A stretch of 64,000 nt of DNA from Gari tellinella (lineage: Eukaryota > Mollusca > Bivalvia > Cardiida > Psammobiidae). The translations under genes and the position numbers were made by a program. Below, piece by piece: positions 31,651 through 42,102 of the stretch. Positions within the stretch are counted from its first letter, which is position 1. Each line of letters begins with the position of its first letter. The stretch lies in NCBI GenBank assembly GCA_922989275.2, contig OV277870.1, forward strand, positions 34,220,356 to 34,284,355, written 5' to 3'. The notes beneath the pieces are model-generated. The model worked only from the letters and a program-made list of their open reading frames with translations, searched no databases and had not been told where the DNA came from.

Positions 31651-33050
31651 CAAGAGGGCCTGAAGGCCCTGATATCGCTCACCTGTTGTACTGAAGCTTG
31701 ATAGCTTTATCTTACTGTTTCATCAGTTTTAATTCAAATCCATTCAAATTTGTAGTATAGCATGTAAACAATTTTGGAATACAACCTCATAATACTAGTA
31801 TGGTAGACTACATCAAGGGCAGATAACTAGAGCCTAAACAATACTGAAAGGAAGCCTTTTCTAGCATTTCAAAGTATATCAAGGGCAAATAAATATTGCT
31901 ACAATGATTGATTTCAACAATTATTTCACTCCTTTAAGAACTTATAGGTATATACTTTGTGTGCAAGTAAAATCAAAATCCATTCAAAACTGTAGTTGCA
32001 AAAGTGTAAACGCTGTTCGATATGGCATTTTCAGCAATTCAAGGGCAGACAACTCTTGACCTATAAGTCTAATTTCAACCATAATCACACTTATTTGAAC
32101 TCTTATGGTCATATACAATCTGAGCAAGTTTGAAAGAGATTAGATAAAAATTGTGGCCTCTAGAGTGTAAACACCCTTAAATATGACATTTTCAGCAATT
32201 CAAAGGTAGATAACTCTCAACCTATTTGTCAGATTTCAATCATAATCGAACTCAATCAAACTCTTATGGTCATATACAATCTGAGCAAGTTTGAGATAGA
32301 TTGGATAAAAATTGTGACCCCTGGAGAGTAAACACCCTTAAATATGACAATTTCAGCATTTCAAAGGTAGATAACTCTCAACCTATTAGTCTGATTTCAA
32401 CCAAAATCCAACTCATCTTAACTCTTATGGTTATATACAATCTGAGCATGTTTGAGATAGATTGGATAAAAACTGTGGCCTCTAGAGTGTAAACACTGTT
32501 TAATATGGCATTTTCAGCAGTTCAAAGGTAGATTACTCTCACCCTATTAGTCTGATTTCAACCAAAATCCAACAAATCTTAACTCTTATGGTTATATACA
32601 ATCTGAACATGTTTGAGATAGATTGGATAAAAACTGTGGCCTCTAGAGTGTAAACACTATTAAATATGGCATTTTCAGCAGTTCAAAGGTAGATTACTCT
32701 CAACCTATTGATCAGATATCAACCATAATCGAACTCATCTGAACTCTTATGGTCATATACAATCTGAACAAGTTTGAGATAGATTTGATCAAAATTGTGG
32801 CCTCTAGAGTGTAAACACCCTTAAATATGGCATTTTCAGCAATTCAAAGGTAGATTACTCTTGACCTATTAGTCCGATTTCAACCATAATCAAACTCATC
32901 CGAACTCTTATGGTAATATACAACCTAAGCAAGTTTGAGAAAGATTGGATAAATATTGTGGCCTCTAGAGTGTAAACACTAAAATTGTTGACGACGGACA
33001 TTCAAGTATTGCAAAAGCTCATCCTGAGCTAGCTCAGGTGAGCTAAAAAT
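31651..33050 (+). mobile_element. H2 Helitron-like element, second copy, 161-bp core
   Basis: Left ACAAGAGGGCCTGAAGGCCC then ATATCGCTCACCTG; right GACGACGGACATTCAAG then GAGCTAGCTCAGGTGAGCTA and AAAA. Core phrase at 32024, 32185, 32346, 32507, 32668 and 32829: spacing again 161 each time. The ACGG tract is much shorter than in the 28226 copy. Confidence 0.75.
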
Positions 33051-33093
33051 GTACAAAAAAAAACAATTTAGAAAATGTTAAGTTGGTAAATGA

Positions 33094-33165
33094 GTGGCAA
33101 ATAGTTTGGATCCAGATTAGATTATGTTGCATCTGATCTGGATCCAAACTGTTTGCAAATATTGG
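33094..33165. repeat. GCAAACAG-type hairpin module
   Basis: TGGCAAATAGTTTGGATCCA / TGGATCCAAACTGTTTGC with inner GATTAGAT / ATCTGATC. Confidence 0.65.
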
Positions 33166-33329
33166 CTATTTGCCCTTAGTATATTAAGGGTAACTCAGGT
33201 AAATACAGTTCTGCTTAAATCAAAAATACTGTGAAACCTGCCTAGAGCAGATCTTTAACTGTGCAGGGTGGTGTCAAATGAACAAACTATAGAGGGATCC
33301 ACCAGGAGATTCTACTGTACCAATATCAA

Positions 33330-33592
33330 AGCTTAGGGCCAAGTAGTTTTGGGCAAGAAGATTTTTTAAAGTGTTTTGCTTTTTTGCTTTTTCAAGCAGA
33401 GTTTGTGCTTTTTTCCTTTCATTTGAACAACTTCTGTAGAGAAGCATCCAGGGAACATCATGAGCAGTTTGAACTCTCCCTACAATCGTCGGGTTCAGAG
33501 GAGATGTCGTTTGAAGTAAATGTGAACGGACAGACGGACAGACGTACTACGGACGGTGAGCGGTCACAATAGCTTTGGCTCAGGTGAGCTAA
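33330..33592 (+). repeat. H1/H2-type Helitron-like 3' fragment
   Basis: GGGCAAGAAGATTTTTTAAA resembles the H1 core. Ends with GAACGGACAGACGGACAGAC then TTGGCTCAGGTGAGCTAAAA. Confidence 0.5.
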
Positions 33593-34119
33593 AAATACCA
33601 ATTTCCTTCTCCAGTTTTGAACGAAAAACCAACTAGCTGGATTGGATCCCAGTCCATTGTAATTTTTGGTTTCTTTTATATTTTTATTCTTTTTATACCT
33701 TTCACAGGAAGTGGACGTTTTTCCACCAGAGGTTGAGGATTCTCCTGGTCTTCTCTCGATTTTCTCTCGCGCAACTGAGGAAAGTTTTGAATTATAGCAG
33801 AAAAAGGGTAGGGAATCATTTTTTATTGTACAGAATGCTATTTAAAAATGTTTTTTGACCTTATAATTGAACTTAAGTCTGTATGACTGACCTCGTTAGT
33901 GTAAAAGCGATATCCGTTTCATTGTGGGATTTGAGCTGGTGAATTGGGACGCTAAATTCATCATGAATGCATCCTCATTATTCTAGTCAAGTCCCAGACA
34001 CTCCCTACACGTAATAAACATTTAGTTACTGGTACATTGAATAATTTATGTGTTAAATCAAAGTCATTTTACCAATGGTAAAAATAAGATGCATATCATC
34101 TTTTTTTCATTTCTTTTTT
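33593..34119. other. Intron sequence without a recognised feature
   Basis: DNAJC11 intron 1, no feature supported. Confidence 0.4.
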
Positions 34120-35030
34120 AATAATATTTTTCTTTCAGCATCACTATAACTACTATTTTTCCCCAATTGATGACAGCAGTGACCAGTTTGTTTACAACCT
34201 GAAACATCGCCGCACTGTGACTGTACAAGGTATTGTGAAGTGATGAACTGTGCGTTGGGCGTCTAGTGCAGAGGAGAGACCAGGCCTGCCTTGAAACTGT
34301 CCAAGGTCTGGGCTGTGGTGATGGGTGTGGGTAGCTGGTTCCATAGAAGTATGTTATATGTTGTGAATTTGGTATCCTCTGATCTCGAGTATCCTCCATT
34401 ACGGAGAGCGCATTTCAGAGGTCACTGGGGTCAGTTATATATATATTGACCGATGGCGCATAATTTGGTGAGTTTTTGTCTTACAGCCAAGCTAAACACA
34501 AGTCTAGACCAGTCGTGACAACTTATATACAGAATGGGTGAGTCAGTTTACTTAGTTAAACTCTTGATGCTTTATATGTGAAATTTTTAAAGCGAGCACA
34601 GCTCGCGAGCCAAAGGCTTGCGAGTGGACGAGTGCTTATGTTATTGCGTTAATTTCAAGTTAATGTCATGTGTAAATTAAGATAGGTTTGTTTCATTTTA
34701 TGATTATTCTTATGATTTGTTCTGATACTCTGCTGTGTTAATTTGTGAACATGGTCTAGTCATTCTGAAACTGACTAACTTTCAGCTTCTGTGATACTTT
34801 TAATTTAAGATACTATCTGTGATATTTATTTATAATAATTTACCGTGACTCTCTGTGTCTTGCCACTAGAATCAAGGACCACAATGGAAATAAGGAAAAT
34901 AGTTTTCCTTTTTTGTGTTATCCTTGGTTTCTAGTGCGCATTACATGGCCCTTATATGTTTTGCTTTAATTATGCCTTGCCATGTTATGTACACTTTTTA
35001 CCGAAATAAATCTATCTATCTATCTATTTA
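34120..35030 (+). mobile_element. Probable LINE 3' end
   Basis: The stretch ends CCGAAATAAATCTATCTATC then a short (CTAT)n run, the type of tail used by CR1/RTE-like LINEs and seen again at 51458-51482. The body shows degraded coding-like sequence (around 34190-34420) with no open frame. No RT motif seen; assignment rests on the tail and composition. Confidence 0.35.
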
Positions 35031-35890
35031 GATTTCAATTGTTTGTACAGTACCTGTACAAACGTTGAATCGATTTCCAGGAGTCAAAATTCCGTGCCTT
35101 CTGGCGGATCTATATATATTTTCAAGGACTGGTTCTGTCCAATTTAAAGGCTTTTCCACTTTGGTTACCGGTTTTATTTGTAAAAGATTAGCTGATAGTG
35201 TGCGTCTTGATTGCCAACGTCAAAAATCCGTGACTTCCGGTTACCTCAAAAACAGAGAGTATTCAGCATTGATGGTTGGGTATAAAACCCGCGACACGTA
35301 AATCTGTCCGGACGCTCAAAACGCCGAGGAGTAATTTAGTCGTGGACGAAACACGCTCACAGAATTATGCACGGTCATCCAGGACGAAATATGCATTCGT
35401 TAATTAAGAAAGATATCGTTCTGTCATTAAAATTATACACTTTTTCTTCCGTAAACCATCGGGTTTAAAACCAATAAACATGTTCTATTTATAGAGTCCG
35501 GGTCGTTTCGGCCCTGTGTAGTTTCGATCAAGGTAGTTTCGGCCTAATTATATATTTTTTATTTATCGCGCAGATTTTTCCTCCAGTAAATAAGCACCCT
35601 AAACGTTTTTTACACAAACATCAACAAGTTTTCTTTAAAATTAATTTTTGCAGATAAAATATATTTAATGTTCTGCTCAAAAGTGTTAACTCTTAGGAAG
35701 AAGAAAATTTAGGAATAACGGAAGAAGAAATTGGCTTCTTGGCCTATAGCTGCAGTGGTTTGTCAGCTGGCAATGTATATTCAGGGATATTTAGCCAATC
35801 CTGAATTAAGCAGTGCCCTCTCTACAGACAACTCCCAGACCGAGGTCTAAACTGTTTGGTATTTTGCTAATAAAACAGCTCTGAATAATA
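35031..35890. other. Intron sequence without a recognised feature
   Basis: DNAJC11 intron 1. The AAATCCGTGACTTCCGG and AAATTCCGTGCCTTCTGG phrases hint at a diverged duplication around 35080-35250. No exon recognised. Confidence 0.35.
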
Positions 35891-36880
35891 AACAAGGGCC
35901 ACTATGGCCCTAAATCGCTCACCTGGTAACCATGTACACCTTGTGACCTAGTTTTTGACCGGGCATGACCCTAATTCTAACTTGACCTCGATTTCAATGA
36001 GACAAACATTTTTTTCAAGTTTCATGAAGATCAAATGAAATTTTGTAGTCTCTAGAGTGTTAATAAGGTTTTTCGATGATTCGACCTAGTGACCTAGATT
36101 TTGACCGGACATGACCCACATTCGAACTTGACCTAGATTTCATTGAGGCAAACATTTTGATATAGTTTCATGAAGATCCAATGAAATTTGTAGTCTCTAG
36201 AGTGTTAACAAGGTTTTTCGAAGATTTGACCTAGTGACCTAGTTTTTGACCGGACATAACCCAAATTCGAACTTGGCCTAGATTTTATTGAGGCAATCAT
36301 ATTGATGAAGTTTCATGAAGATCCAATGAAATTTGTAGCCTCTAGAGTGTTAACAAGGTTTTTCGATAATTTGACCTAGTGACCTAGTTTTTGACCGGAC
36401 ATGACCCACATTCGAACTTGACCTAGATTTTATTAAGGCAAACATTTTGACGAAGTTTCATGAAGATCCATTGAAATTTGTAGTCTCTAGAGTGTTAACA
36501 AGGTTTTTCGATAATTTGACCTAGTGACCTAGTTTTTGACCGGACATGACCCACATTCGAACTTGGCCTAGATTTCATCAAGGCAATCATATTGATGAAG
36601 TTTCATGAAGATCCAATGAAATTTGTAGCCTCTAGAGTGTTAACTAAGTTTTTCGATAATTTGACCTAGTGACCTAGTTTTTGACCGGACATGACCCACA
36701 TTCGAACTTGACCTAGATTTCATTGAGGCAAATATTGTGACCAAGTTTCATTAAGATCCAATGAGATTTGAACCTGCTAGAGTGTTCACGAACAATTGTG
36801 AACGGACGGACGGACAGACGACGGACATCCAGCGATCCTAAAAGCTCACCTTGGCACAACGTGCCAGGAGAGCTAAAAAT
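35891..36880 (+). mobile_element. H3 Helitron-like element with exact 145-bp tandem core
   Basis: Left ACAAGGGCCACTATGGCCCT then AAATCGCTCACCTGG; right GAACGGACGGACGGACAGAC tract, then TTGGCACAACGTGCCAGGAG and AGCTAAAAA. GACCTAGTGACCTAG recurs at 36083, 36228, 36373, 36518 and 36663: every spacing is 145. Core sequence is unrelated to H2 apart from the CTCTAGAGTGT phrase. Confidence 0.75.
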
Positions 36881-36965
36881 TGGACATGCTTAAATATTTT
36901 TATAAGATCAAGTAAAGAAAAACACAGGTTTCATAATTTGGATTTAGGATGAAAGGTTATTATAA

Positions 36966-38096
36966 ACAAGAATATCGTTCCCAACGATGGATGCTCGCCA
37001 CAAGTAAAAAACCCGAGGTATAGCAAGTTTAGTAGGTGAACACAGTATCAAGTTTCATCAACTTATGATGTAACGTTCAGGAGATATGCTTCAGACAAAA
37101 AATAAAAAAAATTATGTTAAAAGGTCGGTAATTCAATATTTGGAGATGACAGAGTAATCATTCTTGTGTACTACACTTCTTTTTGTCATACTCTAACACA
37201 TAATCAAGTTTTATCAAGTTACAGGGCTTCAGAAAATTTGATTTTTTACAAGAAAAAGGGAGATAATTCAATATTGGGAGATGACAGAGTTATGGTTCTT
37301 GAGTACAGCACTCCCTGTTTCATCCTGTATCAAGTTTCATCAACTAACAAATGCAATGCTCAGGAGATATGCTCCGGACAAAATTTGATTTTTTTCAAAT
37401 ACTATAGAAAAAGGGAGATAATTCAATACTGGGAGATGACAGAGTCATGGTTCTTGTGTACTGCACCTCCTTATGTCATCATGTATCACTATATCAAGTT
37501 TCATTAACTTACAGTGTAACAGTCAAGAGATATGCTCCGGACAAAAATTATTATTTTTTTAGAAAAAGGGAGATAATTCAATATTGGGATATGACAGAGT
37601 TACTGTTCTTGTGTACTGCACTTCCTTATGTCATCCTCTATCACTGTAACAAGTTTCATCAACTTACCGTGTAACAGTCCAGAGATATGCTCCGGACAAA
37701 ATTTAGTTATTTTATGAGAAAAAAGGAGATAATTCAAAATTGGGAGATGACTCATATGAGAGAGTTACGGTTCTTGTGTACTGCACTTCCTAATGTTATC
37801 CTCAATCACTGTAACAAGTTTAATCAACTTAGGGTGTAACAGTCCAGAGATATGCTCCGGACAAAAGATTCAGACAAAATTGATTTTTTATGAGAAAAGG
37901 GGAGATAATTCAATATTGGGAAATGACAGAGTTACGGTTCTTGTGTACTGCACCTCCTACTGTCATGATTTATCACTGTATGAAGTTTCATCAACCTACG
38001 GTGAACCGTTCAAGAGATATGCTCCGGACAAAAAAGCGTGACGGACGGACGGACAAAGCGGCGACTATATGCTCCCCCCTAAAGGGGAGCATAAAA
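36966..38096 (+). mobile_element. H4 Helitron-like element with about 155-bp tandem core
   Basis: Left AAGAATATCGTTCCCAACGA; right GTGACGGACGGACGGACAAA then GCGGCGACTATATGCTCCCC and a CCTAAAGGGGAGCATAAAAA hairpin end. ATTCAATATTGGGAGATGAC recurs at about 37131, 37266, 37421, 37576, 37732 and 37908. The open frames in this stretch are by-products of the repeat. Confidence 0.7.
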
Positions 38097-38789
38097 AGGA
38101 ATCATAAACGAAAAGAGAAAAGCTTGTTCATGGTGATGCAAATTGGATTTTTTTATGTTGGTTCCAATCCATTGTTATGCATTATAGAATTTTTTATTGT
38201 AACACATTTTAACTACTTATTGATTTCTTTCAAAAAGGGCCTGATCTCATTTCTTTTGCAAAATGTCTGTGACCCTAAGGTACAAAATTGTCCTTTACAA
38301 GATGGTTGACGGGTTGGTGCAGATCATACCTTTCACATGAATCATCATTTTTGGATGGGGACCTGTTCCCCACTGAAAACAAACTATGAGCATTTAATGA
38401 TTTTACGGCAATATTTTTCTCAAAATGAGCATTTACGGCTCAAATCTTATGACGTTTTATTTTTCCTAACTATGTACCAACCTATTCCCAATGTGGTGAA
38501 GAAAAAACCCACTGAGAATAGATATACCTTTTTTACACCTTTAACTTATTTCAAGTAGTTGAGTCGTGAAACGCTCATTTTGGGAAACAATACTGCTGTA
38601 AAATGCTCATTTTGAGAGGAAAAAATGTTTTCATTGGGAACTGGTCTGGAACTCACTTAAATTAGTGACTACTTTAAGTGACAGTGACATATGTGAACGC
38701 TTTAGGATCCAGCCTCAATTTCGTCTAATTAAGTACAATTAATTATCTTATTATTATTGTTTATCTCCATTCACACTGATGATTATGAG
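38097..38789. other. Intron sequence with a CTCATTTTG repeat
   Basis: Around 38340-38660 there is a loose foldback: GGGACCTGTTCCCCACTGAA / TCATTGGGAACTGG, with ACGGCAATATTTTTCTCAAA and GAAACAATACTGCTGTAAAA. Probably a decayed foldback element. Confidence 0.4.
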
Positions 38790-39010
38790 AAGGGGCATTT
38801 ATGAGAAGATGTACCAGGGACTATATCCGGTCGGTCACTATAGCCAGACACTGACGAACCAGTGATAATGCAAACCGGAAATCCTGAGCACCATGGAGGA
38901 GGGAAGCCGTTACTAGTTTACTACCAATTTTTTGTCTTTTGATTGACTCTGCCTGGAATTGAACCTGCGACCTCCCGCACTGCAAGGGGACACTCTATCA
39001 CTGATTACCG
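38790..39010 (-). repeat. tRNA-derived SINE-like sequence
   Basis: Read on the minus strand, AGTGATAGAGTGTCCCCTTG then GGTCGCAGGTTCAATTCCAG looks like the anticodon, variable and T-arm part of a tRNA, with a box-B-like GGTTCAATTCC. A body follows (TCAGTGTCTGGCTATAGTGA). No clean cloverleaf or box A, so a SINE head rather than a tRNA gene. Confidence 0.45.
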
Positions 39011-39189
39011 TATATTGTTGATCTAAATATTTCGGGGCCAACACAGCACTGTCAGTCTATTTTTACTTTTCTAGTATTTCTTTTTACATATCATCTAGTA
39101 TTCTAAGGTAAGCATACAGAACAGAACTACAGATGAGGGAAAATACATTTGTTTTACTCCGAGGTTTATAACATTTACAATAGCAAAAT

Positions 39190-39640
39190 TTAACTTCAAT
39201 TTTTACAGCTGTGCTCGCTTGTAGGCTGTGCCTATTTCATATTATACGAATCCACAAAAGACGCCTAGACCTGCCAAACAAGACGATCGCAACCTACATC
39301 CTTCAACTACAGACTGGATATTCTCCACTCAACGCCTATCGACACAAAGTTGGCCAGACCGATTCTGCACTATGTACCTGCGGCTCTCCAGAGACAACTG
39401 AACACTACCTCCTGGAGTGCAACAAATACACCAATGAGAGAGAAGCTCTAGTCAAGTCATTACAAGAGCGATGCGCCATCCCAGCTCTGGATATCCATAC
39501 ACTACTAGAAATAGAAGAACACTAGCATATAGACAGTTGGAGGGAAACCATCCAGGCTGAACTCTGAACCTACATAGAGGCAACCGGCAGATTCGGAACT
39601 CCCACCGCCTCCCTAGCACAACCTTGATCCGACATCCACA
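39190..39640 (+). pseudogene. LINE ORF2 C-terminal fragment
   Basis: The frame at 39211-39525 includes LQTGYSPLNAYRHKVGQTDS and CTCGSPETTEHYLLECNKY. This is the CxC...H....C zinc-finger-like motif that follows the RT/RNase H region in I/Jockey-type LINE polyproteins. The RT core is absent and the frame ends early, so it is a dead 5'-truncated piece. It lies antisense in DNAJC11 intron 1. Confidence 0.7.
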
Positions 39641-40048
39641 CCATATTCACATAAGTTTACCAGTGAGCAACTTACCAAGAAGCAAATTATACCATTGTGA
39701 AAACCTTCATAGGGTCATTAGTGACAACAGTCCGTGGATAGAGGATAGAGGATAAAGATGTAGGAATCGAGGATATGTGATTTTTTTATTCTAGTTTTTT
39801 TAATTCTTTAAATCTACTTAAATTTTCACTACAATTTTTTTTTTTATAGATTAGATACACTGCTTTTGTGTGAGGGGAGGGGTGTTGTTTAACTTATTTT
39901 GTGTGTGTGTTGTTTTTTCAGCGGAGCTGCCTATTATCTATTTAGACCTACATTTTTATTTAGACAAACATTTCAACCAATCATATTTGATCAGAAATTT
40001 AGAATTAAGAGCACCTGTTGAAACTGAATTGTCTGATTGGATAGTAGC
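39641..40048. other. Intron sequence without a recognised feature
   Basis: T-rich stretches and a GTGTGTGTGTTG run near 39900. No exon supported. Confidence 0.35.
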
Positions 40049-40246
40049 CAGGGCTCCAGATAAGAGAATTTTTTCAAAACTTAAAAACTTTATTTGTGCA
40101 TTAAATTTAAACCCTATGGTGTCCTACTCATTTGAATTGTCTCTTCGAGACGATAAAAATGAGTGGTAACACCATAGGGTTTGGTGATGAAATGAGTGAG
40201 AAAATGTTAGATTTGTTCAGTTTACTCCCTCTTATCTGGAGCCCTG
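40049..40246. repeat. M8 short TIR element
   Basis: Ends CAGGGCTCCAGATAAG and CTTATCTGGAGCCCTG, perfect over 16 bases. Inside, AACCCTATGGTGTCCTACTC pairs with AGTGGTAACACCATAGGGTT. Relatives are at 23058 and around 58800-58900. Confidence 0.8.
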
Positions 40247-40704
40247 ATAAACTGTAGCCAGTGCTACTGGTCTAATTGTGAGACACAGTGCAGTGTTTAC
40301 TAATACTGAGCTGATGACATCATGATTCTATTTTAAGATTATGACAATTTGTCTTTCTATAGATAGACAGTGGTACCTTTAAGGTGTTTTGTTATGGTTT
40401 ACTACCAATTTATTTAATTGTTAACTATTTTTACAAATTTACCATACATTGATAGCAATATAATAAATGGCCTCGAGTGTGTTAAACACAATTGTGTTGT
40501 TTCATCATTTATTCACAAGAGTGAGGTGTCATAGAACTGTTGTTCTGTAAGGGCATGCACAGTTTATTTAGTTATAGTTTGTTTCAAGAAACTCCCCATG
40601 AATGAAGTTTGATATATAGAACAGTAGTTTAATCTGAGGATCTCCTACCAGTAGCTAGGATATGGGTTATATTATTGTTTTGCATTTCTGTACATTTATA
40701 CGGC

Positions 40705-40740
40705 CGAAACAAAAAGCTGGCCATAGGCCAGCTTTTTGCG
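40705..40740. repeat. Perfect short stem-loop
   Basis: AAAAAGCTGGCC ATA GGCCAGCTTTTT: a 12-bp perfect stem with a 3-base loop, ending in a T run on the plus strand. No adjacent gene end supports a terminator role. Confidence 0.6.
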
Positions 40741-40834
40741 CAGGTCGCCTATAGATAATGTGTACGCGTTGCGTGAATAAAACAAGGAATAAAAAAATAA
40801 TTCTCATATACCTATGAAGTCAAAAAATTATCGC

Positions 40835-41250
40835 AAATTATGGGCGCCGCCATTTTTTCTGTCACGATTTCACTTCCGGCAAGGGAATGCCTAATTCACC
40901 AACCAACCGAGCGTTCGGGAATTCCGTAGCGGCGGCTCATTAGCCTCTCCTCTATGGAAATATTTTAGTAAAGTCGTACATAATTTACATGTGCGCACTG
41001 GATGGACACGATTGAGTACACAGGCTAATACCGATAGAAATTTCCCTATCATGTGATTGGGACGCCACACCGGATTATTGAATCGAGTAGTCCTGCTGGC
41101 GATTCCAAAATGGCCGCCAGTGTAGTCAGGTTCCCGGATGTTTGATCGAGATATAGGAGGCAGGGAAGCAGACTGGCCGCCATTGTTGTTCTCGCGGCAA
41201 CGGGCCGTTTCGTACCCTCGCCTTTTCGCCCCCTATTTTTTGTCATTTCG
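40835..41250. other. CpG-rich intronic stretch with GCCGCCAT motifs
   Basis: Markedly richer in CpG than its surroundings. GGCGCCGCCATTTTT, CAAAATGGCCGCCAG and CTGGCCGCCATTGTTG resemble YY1-type AAGATGGCGGC sites. It may be an alternative promoter or an old element; no coding sequence is recognised. Confidence 0.35.
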
Positions 41251-41809
41251 TACCCTTGAAAAATTAAATAACCTTATTCCTATACTTTGTAGAAACAGCT
41301 TTCGGCCGTATATAGGTTTTACCTATAGTTACATTAGTTTTTTAGTCAGAGTTATAGTTATCCTTGAATGTGTATTTTTTGCTTTTCAATCCAAGATATT
41401 ACAATTCTTTGAAAAAACCCAATTTCATACAATTTTGCACATCCATCTACAGCATAAATTCCACCACCCATTCCGCTGAATATCTTTTTTAAAGATATGT
41501 CTTGTTTTATCTGTTGATGGCAGTAGTTTGTTTACAACTGGAACCGGCTTTGAGCGATGACGTAAGCAGGTCGCACGCGTCCTGTTTATCGCTTTTGTGA
41601 CATAGACGAAGAACTAGGAAACCACGAAAATGCAGAAATCGAGAATACGTTCTTTGAGTATGACTGACAGACTGAGGTCACGTTTTTAAAGGTGAATAAC
41701 ATTTCATCATCGACTTTGAAAGCAGTTACGTAAGATGACATACAATTGATCAGGGTTTGTTAACATGGTTTTCAACAAAATCGGTCATTTGCTTTATGTG
41801 TATGCTTAC

Positions 41810-41890
41810 ATCACGCGAAACATTGAGCAGTGCATAATAATCGTCTTCTTTCAATAGCTCCTCCTCGTCCTGCTCCAAGGGCGCAGCCAT
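41810..41890 (-). CDS. DNAJC11: DNAJC11 exon 1 (start codon)
   Basis: Encodes residues 1-27: MAAPLEQDEEELLKEDDYYA then LLNVSRD. DNAJC11 is a J-domain protein associated with the mitochondrial outer membrane and the MICOS/MIB cristae complex. The acidic leader and helix I (DDYYALLNV) match EEELDNEDYYSLLNV of vertebrate DNAJC11. The ATG at 41890 is the first in frame; the frame stays open upstream but with no ATG. The donor is GTAAGC after a whole codon. The 13 exons in the window join to about 443 residues against roughly 559 in the human protein, so the C-terminal fifth lies off the left edge. The start lies in CAAGATGGCTGCG. Confidence 0.95.
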
Positions 41891-41990
41891 CTTGTTACAG
41901 GCCGCGACTAAATAAACGACGAATTCTAACGGCAAGAACGGCTGTTATTGCGGCCTTTATCCGAGCGACTTCACGTGGAACTATTACTGG
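41891..41990 (-). promoter_or_regulatory. Probable DNAJC11 promoter / 5' UTR
   Basis: Moderately CpG-rich sequence directly upstream of the DNAJC11 ATG. It contains a CACGTG E-box (41973-41978) within a 22-base sequence that is repeated in inverted orientation at 43697-43718. The start codon context CAAGATGGCTGCG resembles a YY1 site. No TATA box at a convincing distance. Confidence 0.45.
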
Positions 41991-41991
41991 C

Positions 41992-42102
41992 CCCGATGTT
42001 ATAAAACTTAAAATAAACTCATAATTTTTCTCAGCTCATTACACTTCAGCACACTGAGTTTTGAGCACAGAGTTCGTTTTAAGTTTTATAACCTCGGGTC
42101 CC
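41992..42102. repeat. Foldback sequence beside the DNAJC11 promoter
   Basis: CGATGTTATAAAACTTAAAA..AACTC pairs with GAGTTCGTTTTAAGTTTTAT..AACCTCGG, about 30 bp of stem with a few mismatches and a loop of about 50 bases. Possibly a solo foldback element. Confidence 0.65.

Noticed and set aside
37890..38309. 139-residue open frame
   Set aside because: Begins in the H4 tandem repeat and runs into unrelated intron; neighbouring frames repeat the same peptide because the DNA repeats.
38940..39007. Functional tRNA gene
   Set aside because: Box B is imperfect, box A and the acceptor stem are not recognisable, and SINE-like body sequence follows.
40705..40740. Bacterial-type terminator
   Set aside because: Stem-loop plus T run but in a eukaryotic intron with no gene ending there.
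41891..41935. Upstream extension of DNAJC11 exon 1 (PLEFVVYLVAACNK before MAAP)
   Set aside because: No ATG in frame there; MAAPLEQDEEE matches the expected N-terminus.
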